Positions 21,425 through 32,168 are shown, numbered from the stretch's first letter. The stretch is DNA of 64,000 nt from Siphonodentalium dalli (GCA_032622095.1 CP136066.1:6721784-6785783), one strand, 5' to 3'. Notes: generated from the sequence alone by a model not told the origin. A program made the numbers and translations.

Positions 21425-21460
21425 GGCTCAAGAATACAGGTAAATACAGGTAAATAAAGT
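21425..21460 (+). repeat. 3' end of the retrotransposon with short tandem tail
   Basis: After the stop comes AATACAGGTAAATACAGGTA then AATAAAG, i.e. about two and a half copies of a 10-bp unit ATACAGGTAA. CR1 and L2 elements end in short tandem repeats, not poly-A, so this is likely the terminus. AATAAA could also serve as a polyadenylation signal. Confidence 0.65.
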
Positions 21461-21763
21461 TACTTGGCCATGGTAGCACCTACATGTAGAGCAGTGTGTC
21501 TATAAATTGGTTCCTGCACTGAAATCTCTACAGATACAGCCTTACAGGCCATAAATTTCATTCTATTTTATTCTCGTAAAAACTTTTGTGAGAATCCAAC
21601 ACATGTTTAGGGTTCCAAGGATCCGATGGGGCCACCATGGTTGGCCCCATCGGAGGAAATTTTGAGGATGCCCAAGTCTCATTTCCTGGCTTCTGGAAGG
21701 AAAATGTCCAAATAAATCATCCACTCAAAAACAGGATTTTCATTGAAGAATTTTCTGAAAAAG
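21461..21763. repeat. Spacer with a perfect-arm hairpin at 21621-21656
   Basis: ATCCGATGGGGCCA and TGGCCCCATCGGA form a strong 13-bp stem with a CCATGGT centre. Nothing else recognised between the retrotransposon end and the zinc-finger fragment. Confidence 0.6.
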
Positions 21764-22193
21764 TCAACTTTCTACCATTATGATACAGTTGGAGCACTCT
21801 GTTTTACTAGCTGCCATTTTCATCACCTCAGAAAGAAACAAGAAAATTTTGCCACAAAAATTGCTATCTTGGAATGGCATTTTATGCTCCATTTCATAAC
21901 ACAGCTTGTGAGCAGTACTTCTTATATGGCGCTGCAAATTTGAGAGTATCATGCATGTTGTTCCATCTGCATATTTCAGAATATCTTTAGCAATTTGGCC
22001 CTTGTATTTTTCTGAGATTTTTTTGCCCTTCTTTTCACATAATAGGCATACTGCCTTTGAATATTTTGTATCATTGGAGAGTTCTTCCAATAACCTGAAG
22101 TTCTCTCTAATTTCAAGAGGCCATTTTTCTGCAGCTTTTTTTGAAATAAATTTTGCTTTCGCAATTTTTATTTTGAATAGGCATGCAAATTAT
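21764..22193 (-). pseudogene. BED-like zinc-finger protein fragment
   Basis: The minus-strand frame is open for about 143 codons from just below 22196 to a stop at 21764, with no ATG of its own. It reads KFISKKAAEKWPLEIREN, then CLLCEKKGKKISEKY and, about 30 residues on, LQRHIRSTAHKLCYE. The C-x2-C ... H-x5-H spacing fits a BED-type finger, found in hAT transposases and some nuclear factors. Later parts (QDSNFCGKIFLF) have no match I know. It may be an exon of a larger host gene or a decayed transposon piece. No transposase core (DDE, RNase-H fold) is nearby. Confidence 0.5.
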
Positions 22194-22324
22194 ACATTTG
22201 AAGTTGAAGGCCGTTCATCTGAACGGTAGCATGCGTTGGCATGAGGAACAGGGACTGTAACTTTTCAGATTGGGAAAATTAACAGAATAGAATTAGAAAG
22301 AAAAAAATAAATACCTGTGCACTG

Positions 22325-22692
22325 TACAAAACAAGTGTCCACTTAACAGCGGTGCGGTTAGTGTTGCCATCGCGGCCGAAATACAACTACACCGCAGCTC
22401 CACCGGCTAACTACAGTTGGGCCGCGGTGTACTTGCCATTTGGCATGGTGTAGTTGCCGCGGTGTACTTTCATTAAACTGAAAAAAGACAATACAAACCA
22501 GAAATCTAACCACTGTGTACATGTCATTCGGCCGTGACGGTAGTTGTCGTTCGGCCGCAGTGAACTTGCTTTTCGGCCGCAGTGTACTTGCCCTTCGGCC
22601 GCGGTGCTCAACTGCAGTTACAAACTCTGACACCGCGAGCCGAACGGCAAATACACCGCGGTGCCAATGGACACTTGTTTTGTCCAGCGGGG
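22325..22692 (+). mobile_element. TA-1 MITE, left end truncated
   Basis: Starts AAAACAAGTGTCCACTTAAC, lacking CCCTGCTGG, and ends GACACTTGTTTTGTCCAGCG followed by GGGTA. The interior is made of CCGCGG-containing modules (CGGCCGCGGTGTACTTGCC) and the conserved core AAACTGAAAAAAGACAATAC. Frames across it are repeat artefacts. Confidence 0.85.
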
Positions 22693-23325
22693 TAAGTATA
22701 AAATTCGATATCGATTTCACTCACAAACACGCTTCCATACATAAACAAAGTTCCCGATTTCGTTATAACTTAGTGAACAATGAGTTTGATGAAAAAATAC
22801 CGAGTATTCAAAGGGAATATTGCAGTTTATTCTTTCCATTTTGTCACATGGATGATCGATCAATTCGATGAGATTTAAACGCCGATGCGTTGGTTTGTTT
22901 GATTGGTTAAGATGAATATCTACAAAAGAACGAACATTTCTATTGGTCAGTGGTAATCCATGGTCAAGGTCGCTACCAGCAGACAAAATTACGTAACTGT
23001 GACGAACGTATCTCATTGGTTGGCAAGCGACACACCTCTGCGAGCAGAGACTAAAATTAGTTACAAACAAGACTTGGGGGAATTCCAACTCCGGCAAGGA
23101 GAGAATACTCAAATCTACGCGAATCTCAATAGTAGAACCGCGCGAATCTTAAGTGGATTCTCGTCAGTTCGTTTGCGCGAATTTTAAGGCCTGAGATACA
23201 GAAAATATCTAGTAATCTAGAGATACATGTACTTCGAGTCTAATTCTAATCTGAAGGTGTTATTGTGACTATTGTTGGGCACGTCTACAATCAAAATCGT
23301 AACTTGTGCCTATAAAAATCATATG
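22693..23325. promoter_or_regulatory. Unique-looking segment with three CCAAT boxes (minus strand)
   Basis: GATTGGTTAA, CTATTGGTCAG and CATTGGTTGG at about 22899, 22939 and 23015 are CCAAT boxes read on the minus strand, spaced 40 and 76 bp. None of this window's MITE families occurs here. It could be a minus-strand promoter, but no good start codon or exon was found downstream. Low-confidence reading. Confidence 0.25.
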
Positions 23326-23730
23326 ATAATGGGTGATACCCGGGTAATGACCGCGTTATTACCAGTAATATATGGTATCCACAGCGGTATCGAGACTGTC
23401 ACTGTGGTGGAGTTACGGTACCATGCGGTTATTATACCGTGGTCTATTAGCGGGTCGTCACACGAAGAGTTGAAGAAATACGTACCGGTACATGTACATG
23501 AGGATCTCGGATAAGGAGATAAGGAGATAAGCACAAATATAAGGAGAATCACTGTATTTTATTTTCATGTCTGCGAACCGTGACTGCATGCATCATGGTG
23601 TAACCGCAGCACGCTGTGTTGAAGCAGTAACCTTACAGTGGTCTTGGAGGTTACCGCGGTATAATTACAGCAGTATTACCCATGTGACACCACTTTGAGG
23701 TGGTCAATTACTAGTACTTTAAGTACCTGT
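23326..23730 (+). mobile_element. TA-2-related MITE, diverged copy
   Basis: Carries GGTGATACCCGGGTAATGAC, GTATCGAGACTGTCACTGTG, GTGGAGTTACGGTA and, at the right, GTGACACC then GGTGGTCAATTACTAG. A sub-block at 23515-23690 (AGGAGAATCACTGTATTTTA, CGAACCGTGACTGCATGC) is shared in inverted orientation with 24900-25035 and directly with 33360-33490. Confidence 0.6.
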
Positions 23731-23905
23731 ATATAGCTGTAGGCCATTACAAAATTATTTCTGTGGTCCAACTTCGCAAGTGATGATCACATGTTTCACT
23801 CAACAAAACCATGGCATCGTGAATCGTGAAATCAATTGCTCAAATGCTACCAAACTTCTTAATTATAAAGTACAGCTATACTTAAAGTAACTGACCACCT
23901 CTAAT

Positions 23906-24869
23906 TAGTGTTCAAACGATTAATCGACAAATAATCGGTGACGTTGGTTTGTCTGAAAATCGACTCTAACTTCCACAGTCGACTAGTTGGAATACAGTAT
24001 ATAATCTCATCAGCTGGCCTTGACAATGCATGGTTTCACTAAATGTGGGTCAGAAAAGCAGCAAAGATAGCTAGTCTATGTTCAAGAAGCTTTCCAAAGT
24101 CCGAACATATGTAATAATGTCGAGCTTGACATAGAACTACGCCGAAATTCGCCAATGCGATGATTCAAATTAAGCACTACTCATTTTCAATACAAGAGCA
24201 GTAACTCTATATTTTACTTCTAAAAAGCACGTGGTCCATAAACGATGAGTATTTGGTCGTGGCGTACTTGACCGACGTCTCACGCATGTTCTAGGTTAAT
24301 GCCACGATGTTATCATTTATTTTGGTTCAAATAGTCATGATGATGGCACGGAATTGTAATTTTCTTTCACATGTGTTTCATTAGTACCGCTATACTTAAA
24401 GTAATTGACCACCAATAACGTGGTGTCACCCCGTTAATACCGCGGTACTATACCGCGGTATCCTCCAATACCGCGGTACTGATACCGCTTGTTAATGCGA
24501 ACAAGTATGTGGGAGTAAATACCTCCCCTCAAAGAGTTCCATGAAAATCACTGTGGTATTCAAAAAAATTAATGCAGTGCCCGCTCAAAGACCGCGGTAT
24601 TCAAAAAAATTAATGCGGTGCCCGCTCAAAGACTGCAGTATCATTATCGCCCAATACCGTAACTCCACCGCCGTGACCATCTCGATACCGTTACCGTTTA
24701 TTACCGGTATCACCGCGGTCATGACCGGGGTATCACCCCGTTTTTCTGGTCAATTACTTTGAGAATAGCGGTATAAGGTTGGTGATGTATTTGGCCGACT
24801 AGTCGACGTCGACTCAACTTTTGGATTTCGACTAGTCGACTCCAGAATCACAGAGTCGTTTGAACACTA
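23906..24869. mobile_element. hAT-1 non-autonomous element with 8-bp target duplication
   Basis: Inverted ends TAGTGTTCAAACGA and TCGTTTGAACACTA, flanked on both sides by CCTCTAAT (23898-23905 and 24870-24877). The 8-bp duplication and TAGTGTT-type ends are hallmarks of hAT elements. Subterminal GACTAGTCGAC repeats occur at both ends. A TA-2 MITE sits inside it (24385-24773); without that, the element is 575 bp and non-coding. Confidence 0.85.
24385..24773 (+). mobile_element. TA-2 MITE, full copy nested in hAT-1
   Basis: Ends TACCGCTATACTTAAAGTAA and TTACTTTGAGAATAGCGGTA. Interior is rich in TACCGCGGTA palindromes and has a duplicated block CAAAAAAATTAATGC.GTGCCC at 24567 and 24605. It is about 95 percent identical by eye to the copy at 63770, so both inserted recently. 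Confidence 0.9.
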
Positions 24870-25060
24870 CCTCTAATGTGGTGTCACCCCGGTAATACTG
24901 CAGTATTATACCGCGGTAACCTCCAACACTGCAGTAAGTTACCGCTTCAACACTGCATGTACCACGGTTACACCACGATGCATGCAGTCAGTTTGCAGGC
25001 ATGAAAATAAAATACAGTGATTCTCCTTATATCTGTGGAACTTAACGGCACTGATGGCCT

Positions 25061-25474
25061 TCGTTATACATGTAACTTATACTAGTAGGTTATAATTTAG
25101 AAATAACAGTTACCAAATTATGAAACTTTCCCTTAGAATACTGGTATACTAATAGTATAGAATAATGATCATATGAATACGTTATTATCCACAAAACACA
25201 CTTTGTGAGCCGAGCGTTTGTTTATTGTACAGCACATAAATAGTGAGCATTAAGCAAAACACTCAACACTGGCGATGGTTTTGGAGAGTGATTCACGGTG
25301 ACCCATTCAACACTAAAATCTTGAGAGTTGAAGATTAGCAATAGCTACTACATGTACCGGTATACTGTTATGTTGTAAACAAGTAACTTGGTGGCATTTC
25401 TAACCAAAGTTCAATTAAAGGGGGTCGCCTGGAATAATGTATAATATACGGTATTCAGGTATTTTCGACCAGTC
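25061..25474. other. Gene-free spacer with a dispersed-repeat fragment
   Basis: The segment at 25235-25325 (AAGCAAAACACTCAACACTG, GAGTGATTCACGGTGACCCA) resembles 3300-3370. No gene seen. Confidence 0.4.
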
Positions 25475-25615
25475 ACTGTCAACAACCAGATGCTTATTGC
25501 CCACTGCCTATTAGACCAATTCTTCTTGGCCCACAACAGCTTGGGATATCAGTTGGATTGATGCTGTTTTGGGCCGAGTCCCATCCCATTACTCTTCTAT
25601 AACATACTTTATGGC
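25475..25615 (+). repeat. Dispersed repeat T, copy 1
   Basis: Shares CAGCTTGGGATATCAGTTGG, TTGATGCTGTTTTGG and ACTCTTCTATAAC with the reverse complement of 28310-28410, with 50865-50925 and with the end of 51340-51385. Lies immediately left of TA-4. Confidence 0.7.
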
Positions 25616-25638
25616 TAGAAAAGGAGTTATCTTGCTTG

Positions 25639-27064
25639 TACTGTTATGCCCTAAGTAAATGACCCATTAACTGCAGTTATAATCCGTTTACAACTGCGGT
25701 TAAACCGTAACCGAACCGCAGTTATTTGCCGTAACTGCGGTGGCATCGCAGTTACATGCGGTTAGGTTACCGCAGTTAATAACCCTTAACCGCACGTAAA
25801 CGTTAACCTTCCGGTATTTGAATATTTAATGGGAAAGAGAGGGGTACTACCCATGCATCTACCAGTGTATGTTATCGTTTTGTGTTTTAGCGATCACGGC
25901 AAAGTGGTAACTTCATAATCGACCAGGAGTTGATTGTATGTTTTTGTTATCACCATCGGTACTCAACACGATATATTTTATGTTTTAATCCCGACTTGTT
26001 GAAAACTGTATAATTTTGACGTATATGTTCTAGTATATCGACTTGTGAAAAAATACATGCTTATGTTTGAAGCAAATTAAAGTGCTGAATTTAATACTAT
26101 TAATAGTACATACGCAATGCGCGAATCTAGCTGGCGTGTCACGTTTGTAGTTAATTATGTATAATTTTGTATATTTGTTATGTATATGTAACTGGCGTGT
26201 CACGTTTGTAGTTAATTATGATTATATAGCAACGAATGCAAGATCGGAAAACTTAAATATCGGTTTCCGATATCCGAATAATGCCCGACGTTTGAAGAGT
26301 GTGGTTGTTCCGTTTAAACACATTTTTGTTTCCCTCACTTTACATTTATGATGCATGTGTGGGACTCTAACCCCCACTTTATATTATTATATAATTATCC
26401 ACTCGAATCCGTTTTATCCGTTTTGCGGTTGTTCCATTTTAAACGCGTTTCCTTACATTGAAAGTGACCGGCACTCGTCAGCTAAATTGTCGAATAATTA
26501 TATTTATATATAATTATATAAATATTTATTTTATCGATGGTTAAAGTCGAAAATGGGCCGTAAGAATTCCGATTACCCATTGGGGTTAGCCCAACTGTTA
26601 TTTTCACCAAAAGGCTACTATAAAGTATACAACATTATAATAAAAAGAAATCCAAAAATAAATAAAACACACAAAAACACTTTTATTTTTTCACACCATA
26701 CATCACAATCTTCCGTTTACCCAAAACATAACATATTGGTATATGAATGTCTGTTCTATTTATCCAAAATAAATAGAAGATCCACCACAAAAAATATTGA
26801 TATTGCCATGTTATTTGTGCTAACTTGTCTAACGAGCATGGCAACTAAAACATGACACGCCATATACGCCATATGGTATTAGTATCTGTTCCATTAAGAG
26901 CGACATATAACGGTTTAACCGCGATGTATCCGTTTTAACCACACAATTTATTCGGTTCTCGCGTTTTAAACGCATCTTATAACCGCGGTTAGGTTAAAAC
27001 GGAACGCAGTTAAACTGGGGTGCCACTTCAGTTAGATGGGCCATTTACTTAGGGCATAACAGTA
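25639..27064. mobile_element. TA-4 element, 1.43 kb, inverted ends
   Basis: Left end TACTGTTATGCCCTAAGTAA ATG; right end CATTTACTTAGGGCATAACA GTA. Inside the left end is a block of (AACTGCGGTT)-type motifs (25665-25815), and the right end has a matching CCGCGGTTAGGTTAAAACGG block (26900-27020). The middle has a tandem copy of GGCGTGTCACGTTTGTAGTT at 26133 and 26192. The frame at 26553-26855 has no domain I recognise and no transposase motif, so the element looks non-autonomous. Confidence 0.8.
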
Positions 27065-27504
27065 TGTCTTCTAGGGCTGCAACGATATATGCCCACCTCA
27101 TGATTCGATACGTATCAAGATTTTTTGCAACGATACGATACGATACGTATACAACTTTTGCGTACTTTGCAAATTTGACATATTGTTTTGGTGTTGTCAA
27201 TTTTCCACATACTGTCTTTCTCAAAGGCATGAAAACTGAAGTGTTCCCATACAGATGATTTATATATTTCACCGGCGGCGCAACCATTTTTGGAGTTGTC
27301 TCGCCTATAACCGGTTGAGAACTTGCAAATTTTATAGTTCTGACATGTTATTGATTTTAAATTTCAAAGGTCACCGAGACATTGACCATCGTTATAATGG
27401 AAGAATAAGAATTTTGATTGGTTAACATGCGGGTAACTGCGTAATTATTGCGGTTACAGTGAATGAAAAGTGTTCTTCAGATTACGTATTATGGACACTG
27501 CATA
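27065..27504. other. Gene-free spacer with CGATACGATACGTAT words
   Basis: At 27083-27150 there are repeated ATTCGATACGTATC / GATACGATACGATACG words. Related words are at 28935-29030 (ATCACGATACATC) and 58670-58745 (TACGTATCGTATCGTG), pointing to another dispersed repeat. Confidence 0.45.
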
Positions 27505-28013
27505 CCCTGCTGGACAAAACAAGTGTCCACTTAACCGTGGTGCGGTTAGCATTGCCACCACGGCTGAAATGCAAATACACCGCAGCTCCACCGGCTAGTA
27601 ACTACAGTTGGAGCGCGGTCTACTTGCCATTCGGCCATGGTGTAGTTGCCGCAGTGTTCGTTCATTAAACTGAAAAAAGACGATACAAACCAGAAATCTA
27701 ACCATGGTGTACATGCCATTCGGCCCCGTTGTAGTTGCCATTCGGCCATGGTGTAGTTGCCGCAGTGTTCGTTCATTAAACTGAAAAAAGACGATACAAA
27801 CCAGAAATCTAACCATGGTGTACATGCCATTCGGCCCCGTTGTAGTTGCCGTTTGGCCATGGTGTACTTCCGTTCGGCTGAATGTACTTGCCGTTCGGCC
27901 GCGGTGTACTTGCCGTTCAGCCGCGGTGCTCAACTGCAGTTACAAACTCTGACACTGCAGCCAAACAGCAAATACACCGCGGTGCCAATGGACACTTGTT
28001 TTGTCCAGCGGGG
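27505..28013 (+). mobile_element. TA-1 MITE with internal duplication
   Basis: Complete ends CCCTGCTGGACAAAACAAGT and ACTTGTTTTGTCCAGCGGGG between TA dinucleotides. It is 509 bp versus about 380 for other copies because a 108-bp block (CATTAAACTGAAAAAAGACG core and CATTCGGCCCCGTTG) occurs twice in tandem at about 27661 and 27772. Confidence 0.9.
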
Positions 28014-28019
28014 TATATG

Positions 28020-28420
28020 AACATAGAGGGTAGCCTTTCCCATGCATGATAATATCACACATGCACATACTAGTACCAGAGGTCAGGTCCATTGAATGTC
28101 AAAGCAACAAGATTTATAAGTAAACAAAGCCTTGTTTCCAGAGAATTTAAATTTGTCACACTATCAGAAAATCTATGTAAACAATATATTAAACGATCGT
28201 ATCACCACTTTAACATTTTCTATCATGGTAAATGAGATAGTATTTTGAAGACAGATTAATCATGGACATGTAAGATGATTAATCCCGGGCTCTTTTCAAT
28301 GAAAGTTTGTTATAGAAGAGTAATGGGACAGGACTCGGTCCAAAATAGCATCAACCCAACCAATATCCCAAGCTGTTGTGGGCTGAGAACTTGCGAGAAG
28401 ACTTGGTAAGTTGGTCTAAC
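28020..28420. repeat. Dispersed repeat of about 390 bp (T family), copy 2
   Basis: Parallels 51185-51385: AGAGGGTAGCCTTTC, GATAATATCACACATGC, AGTAAACAAAGCCTTGTTTC, CATCAGAAAAT.TATGTAAAC, then AGCATCAACCCAACCAATAT and CCCAAGCTGTTGTGGGC. The final part is inverted relative to 25475-25615. Confidence 0.7.
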
Positions 28421-28620
28421 TCCCTACTTGTACCGTACCAACCCCCTAAAAAAGGCCCTGTAAGCATTGTTTATGAATTCATTGATCGTAGATTTGCGAT
28501 TTAATAATTGTATACTTTCTTTTGCGGCACTCTGTACTAACATACATGTACTAGTACGTCAAATTAGTTAAGGTATAGAACACTGAATTTATTAGATTGG
28601 GAAATAGGTTATGTACTAAC
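28421..28620. other. Gene-free spacer
   Basis: No gene or known repeat seen. Confidence 0.4.
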
Positions 28621-28839
28621 TACAGTAATGCCCTAATTAATCAACTCTTTAACCACAGCAGAATTATTGGTAACTTTTCAGAATTTAGTCGGACATATGG
28701 CTTGTTGCCATTCATCGGAAAGCTCTCCCCGAGAGCTTTCCGATGAATGGCAACAAGCCATATTTCCGACTAAATCCTGAAAATTTACCAATAATTCTGC
28801 TGGTGGTTAAAGAGTCGATTAATTAGGGCATTGCTGTAC
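28621..28839. mobile_element. TA-3 hairpin MITE
   Basis: Almost a perfect palindrome over 219 bp: TACAGTAATGCCCTAATTAA, TTAACCACAGCAGAATTATT, GATTTAGTCGG and GGCTTGTTGCCATTCATCGG, centred on AAAGCTCTCCCCGAGAGCTTT, then the reverse complement ending TTAGGGCATTGCTGTA. Ends in TA; Tc1/mariner-like target is inferred. Confidence 0.92.
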
Positions 28840-29160
28840 TAGTACATGCACACTAAAGCAATGTTTATTTATATCCTGTGTAATTACCTTATTTTACCAT
28901 GCTGTGAGGTATCACTGGCGGAGGGAATGGTCCATATTGAATCATTGATGACTGGCGATACGTGGACCTCATATCGATGACCATATCGCTGTCGCGCGTA
29001 TCACGATACATCAGTGTGTATCTTTACACCCCTAGTATGTATAGTTTGTGAAAATATATTTGTATCTTCCCAAACATAGTAAGGGTTTGCCTACTGTGTA
29101 TGGGGTGCGTGCCACCGCATTAAGAAGCAAAGCCCCACCCACCATTCCGAACATGATTAA
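28840..29160. other. Gene-free spacer
   Basis: Contains the ATCGCTGTCGCGCGTATCAC words noted for 27065-27504. No gene. Confidence 0.4.
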
Positions 29161-29360
29161 AGATTACCGGTATATGCCAGTGCATTCCCTTATATATAAG
29201 AGAATGCACTGGCTTACAAGGTCAAGGTAAATAATTTTAGGCCAAATTGAATGTATTCTCTTATATACATGGATATGTGAGGCTCCCTACTAGTGTAAGA
29301 GAATCCATCTGCATATGGTTTTCGTAAAATTTCAGGAGGCTGCAGTCATGGAAGGGTTAA
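29161..29360. mobile_element. TTAA-2 MITE, diverged or truncated
   Basis: CCAGTGCATTCCCTTATATA TAAGAGAATGCACTGGCTTA is a palindrome, followed by CAAGGTCAAGGTAAAT, a second palindrome and AAAATTTCAGGAGGCTGCAG. It ends CATGGAAGGGTTAA at TTAA 29357-29360. The left terminus is unclear. Confidence 0.65.
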
Positions 29361-29864
29361 ATACCGGTATATGCACTAGTTATGGAAACCCATTATATAT
29401 TGAAAGTACCCGTGACAAACAACTACAGGGTATATGCAAAACTCAGCACGTCTGACATCTCTGGATTTTTTTTGCTATGTTAGCATATGGTACAGGTGTG
29501 TGAATGAAACAACCTTGAATGACATATTAAGTCATGGTAGATGACCCAGCCATCTAGTGCATCCTATATAGGTACCGGTATCATATGACACAGACAGTGT
29601 TTGTGATCATAGGCAGTTTCTCCACCAAATAAAGAAACAATATATATAAATACTAGTAATGGGACACCTGGATGTTATTAAATTTCATATTCAAACGGCC
29701 AACATTAGTGTTACTGCTACAAACAGAGCCTCCCTGTTCCATATCCTGTACCAGTACACATAGCCAGGCCTCAAAATGTGTATACTTGTGTTAGGAGACA
29801 GGCAGAATTATTTCCTAGTACCTGTTATCTGAGAAATTTGCCTGTGCATGTACCTGTGCCTGTA
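29361..29864. other. Gene-free stretch
   Basis: No supported gene. Contains several TACCGGTA and ACTAGT words typical of this genome. Confidence 0.4.
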
Positions 29865-30121
29865 TACAGTAATGCCCTAACTAATCAACTCCTTAACCAC
29901 AGCAGAATTATGGGTAATTTTTCAGAATTTATTCGGAAATATTGTTTGTTGCCATTTCCGACTAAATCCTGAAAAATTACCCATAATTCTGCTGTGGTTA
30001 ATAAGTAGTCGCTTATTAGGGCATTACTGTATATGTGGTATCATACCATGTCTTTGGGCTATGTTAAAATTGCCCATAATTCTGCTGTGCTTAAGGAGTC
30101 GCTTCTTTAGGGCATTACTGT
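29865..30121. mobile_element. TA-3 hairpin MITE plus adjacent half copy
   Basis: A complete copy runs 29865-30031 (TACAGTAATGCCCTAACTAA to TTAGGGCATTACTGTA). A right-half fragment follows at 30069-30121 (TGCCCATAATTCTGCTGTGC to GGGCATTACTGTA). Confidence 0.85.
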
Positions 30122-30124
30122 ATA

Positions 30125-30519
30125 CCCTGCTGGACAAAACAAGTGTCATTTGGCACCGCGGTGTATTTGCTGTTCGGCCGCAGTGTCAGAGTTTGTAACT
30201 GCAGTTGAGCACCGCGGCCGAGCGGCAAGTACACCGCGGCTGAACGTCAAGTACACATGTACACCATGGCCGAAAAGCAACTTCAACGGGGCCAAATGGC
30301 ATGTACCGGTACTAGTACACCGTGGTTAGATTTCTGGTTTGTATTGTCTTTTTTCAGTTTAATGAATGTACACAGCGGCAACTACACCATGGCCGAATGG
30401 CAAATACACCGCGGCCCAACTGTAGTTAGCCAGTGGAGCCGTGGTGTAGTTGCATTTCGGCCGCGGTGGCAATGCTAACCGCACTGCAGTTAAGTGGACA
30501 CTTGTTTTGTCCAGCAGGG
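30125..30519 (-). mobile_element. TA-1 MITE, inverted orientation
   Basis: CCCTGCTGGACAAAACAAGT to ACTTGTTTTGTCCAGCAGGG, flanked by TA. It begins at the end of the TA-3 fragment, sharing the terminal TA, so one inserted next to or into the other. The frame 30257-30478 is a shadow. Confidence 0.9.
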
Positions 30520-30783
30520 TATTAATTCTGTCTCATTCAGGACTTTAGGTATGTTAACTGGCGGGTTGGTGATTTTTTGGATTTAAAAAAAAACCATAAC
30601 CGAAAGCAAAACCTGGTTTTTCTACAAAAGCATCCTGAAACCAAAACTTAAAAGAAATTTCAAAACTGCACATCACAGACGAGCATAATGTACAATACAT
30701 GTAGATGGACTGTCGGTTATGGTTTTACTCAATACACCAATGATTATATTTGTCGAGCAGTCTGTAGTCTATGTGGCAATGTA
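30520..30783. other. Gene-free spacer
   Basis: A purine-rich segment with AAAACCATAACCGAAAGCAA; related words occur near 31450 (AAACCGAAAGAAAACCGAG). No gene seen. Confidence 0.4.
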
Positions 30784-31163
30784 CCCTGCTGGACAAAACA
30801 AGTGTCCACTTAACCGCGGTTCGGTTAGCGTTGCCACCGCGGCTGAAATGCAACTACATGTACACCGCGGCTCCACCGGCTAACTAGAGTTGGGCCGCGG
30901 TGTACTTGCCGTTCCGCCATGGTGTAGTTGCCGCGGTGTACGTTAATTAAACTGAAAAAAGACGATACAAACCATAAATCTAACCATGGTGTACATGCCG
31001 TTCAGCTGCGGTGTAGTTGCCTTTCGGCTGCAGTGTACTTGCTGTTCGGCGCGGTGTACTTGCCGTTCGGCCGCGGTGCTCAACTGCAGTTACAAACTCT
31101 GACACCGCGGCCGAACGGCAAATACACCGCGGTGCCAATGGACACTTGTTTTGTCCAGTGGGG
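30784..31163 (+). mobile_element. TA-1 MITE, full copy
   Basis: 380 bp with both complete ends (CCCTGCTGGACAAAACAAGT, CACTTGTTTTGTCCAGTGGG) between TA. The internal GCCGTTCGGCCGCGGTGCTC modules and the A-rich AAACTGAAAAAAGACGATAC core are conserved. Confidence 0.92.
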
Positions 31164-31778
31164 TATATGTGGCAATATCGCTCATATGACACCCTAGTCC
31201 GTAAACCTGACTTTTTAATCGAGAGCGTCTTGCTCTGTTTGAATAGTTGTATCCACCAACTAATGACACCCAAATGTTCCAGAGTGAAACTGCTACTAGT
31301 AATGGTGGCAAATATGGTAGCACCTGACAAAAGCGCTCGCAAACCACACATCTTGTAACAGACATTCACTATTTCAGAGACCAGCAGTGTCAATTAATTG
31401 AAACTGGAGGAATATAGGTTTTATAGAATACCGGTATATCGGTTGCAGTTTGGTTTTGAAATAAAACCGAAAGAAAACCGAGAAATCATAAAACTGCATA
31501 TCACTATCACTTTTGTAGTTCTGTGCGATATTTGCGTACCGGTATAAAAATACTGGGATAATTCCAAAATTGTCTGTGGTATAATTTATTACTTAATATA
31601 TTATTTCCACATGTATTACGTATATTCAGTAACCAAAGGGAGCTTTACAAAAAGGAACCATATCAAATCTCGCACTAATAAGATATAATTTTATTCAAGT
31701 CACTAGGCCAAAGTCCGTCAAATTCTTCACAGAATTATCATTCATACATGTATATGGATCGTGATAATCTGAGATTTA
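31164..31778. other. Gene-free stretch
   Basis: The short frames on both strands at 30980-31393 run through the TA-1 copy and into this spacer and are not supported. No other feature recognised. Confidence 0.4.
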
Positions 31779-31960
31779 TTAAAGGGGTGCTGTACACTAA
31801 ATCTGGCCATTAATGGGACCATCTCTTTTTATACTCAACAGAATATACCGGTATGCAACAATTGAATGAATTTGAGCCATGGATTAGTGCAAAATACACT
31901 CATTTGGTCTATGAACGGTGCAAATAACATGTTAATTATAATGAAAATGAAAAGGCATAC
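31779..31960 (+). mobile_element. K MITE, left half
   Basis: TTAAAGGGGTGCTGTACACT, AATCTGGCCATTAATGGGAC, CAACAATTGAATGAATTTGA, GCCATGGATTAGTGCAAAAT and TAATTATAATGAAAATGAAA match the left arm of the K copies at 40357 and 62195. The reverse complement of its centre gives the undisturbed ATTTTGCACTAATCCATGGC site used to date the Helentron insertion. Confidence 0.8.
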
Positions 31961-32168
31961 ATGTACCGCTATTCTCAAAGTAATTGACCAGAAAAACGGG
32001 GTGATACCCCGGTCATGACCGCGGTGATACCGGTAATAAACGGTAGTGGTATCGAGACTGTCACGGCGGTGGAGTTACGATATCTAGCGGTAAGGATACC
32101 GCGGTCTGATAGTGGGCATCGTGTTAAATGTTTTGAATACCGGTACCGCTGTGATTTTCATGGAACTC

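Larger units (their letters stand above)
16838..21460 (+). mobile_element. CR1/L2-like non-LTR retrotransposon, apparently intact
   Basis: Contains ORF1 (17602-18510) and ORF2 (18518-21424) without stops or frameshifts, about 750 bp of leader and a short repeated 3' end. The combination PHD-ORF1 plus AP-endonuclease/RT ORF2 without RNase H is known for CR1-group elements. The 5' boundary is uncertain: 16838, just after the poly-C run, is a guess. No target-site duplication was found. It lies in the presumed PACS intron in sense orientation. Confidence 0.85.
23872..25060 (+). mobile_element. TA-2-related MITE split by a hAT-like insertion
   Basis: Left part ACAGCTATACTTAAAGTAAC, TGACCACCTCTAAT stops at 23905. 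The right part resumes at 24870 with CCTCTAATGTGGTGTCACCC, GGTAATACTGCAGTATTATA and runs through GCATGCAGTCAGTTTGCAGG to about 25030. Joining the two across one CCTCTAAT restores a normal TA-2-like order. Confidence 0.75.

Noticed and set aside
26553-26855. 100-codon frame inside the TA-4 element
   Set aside because: No transposase motif or known domain; composition is that of AT-rich non-coding DNA.
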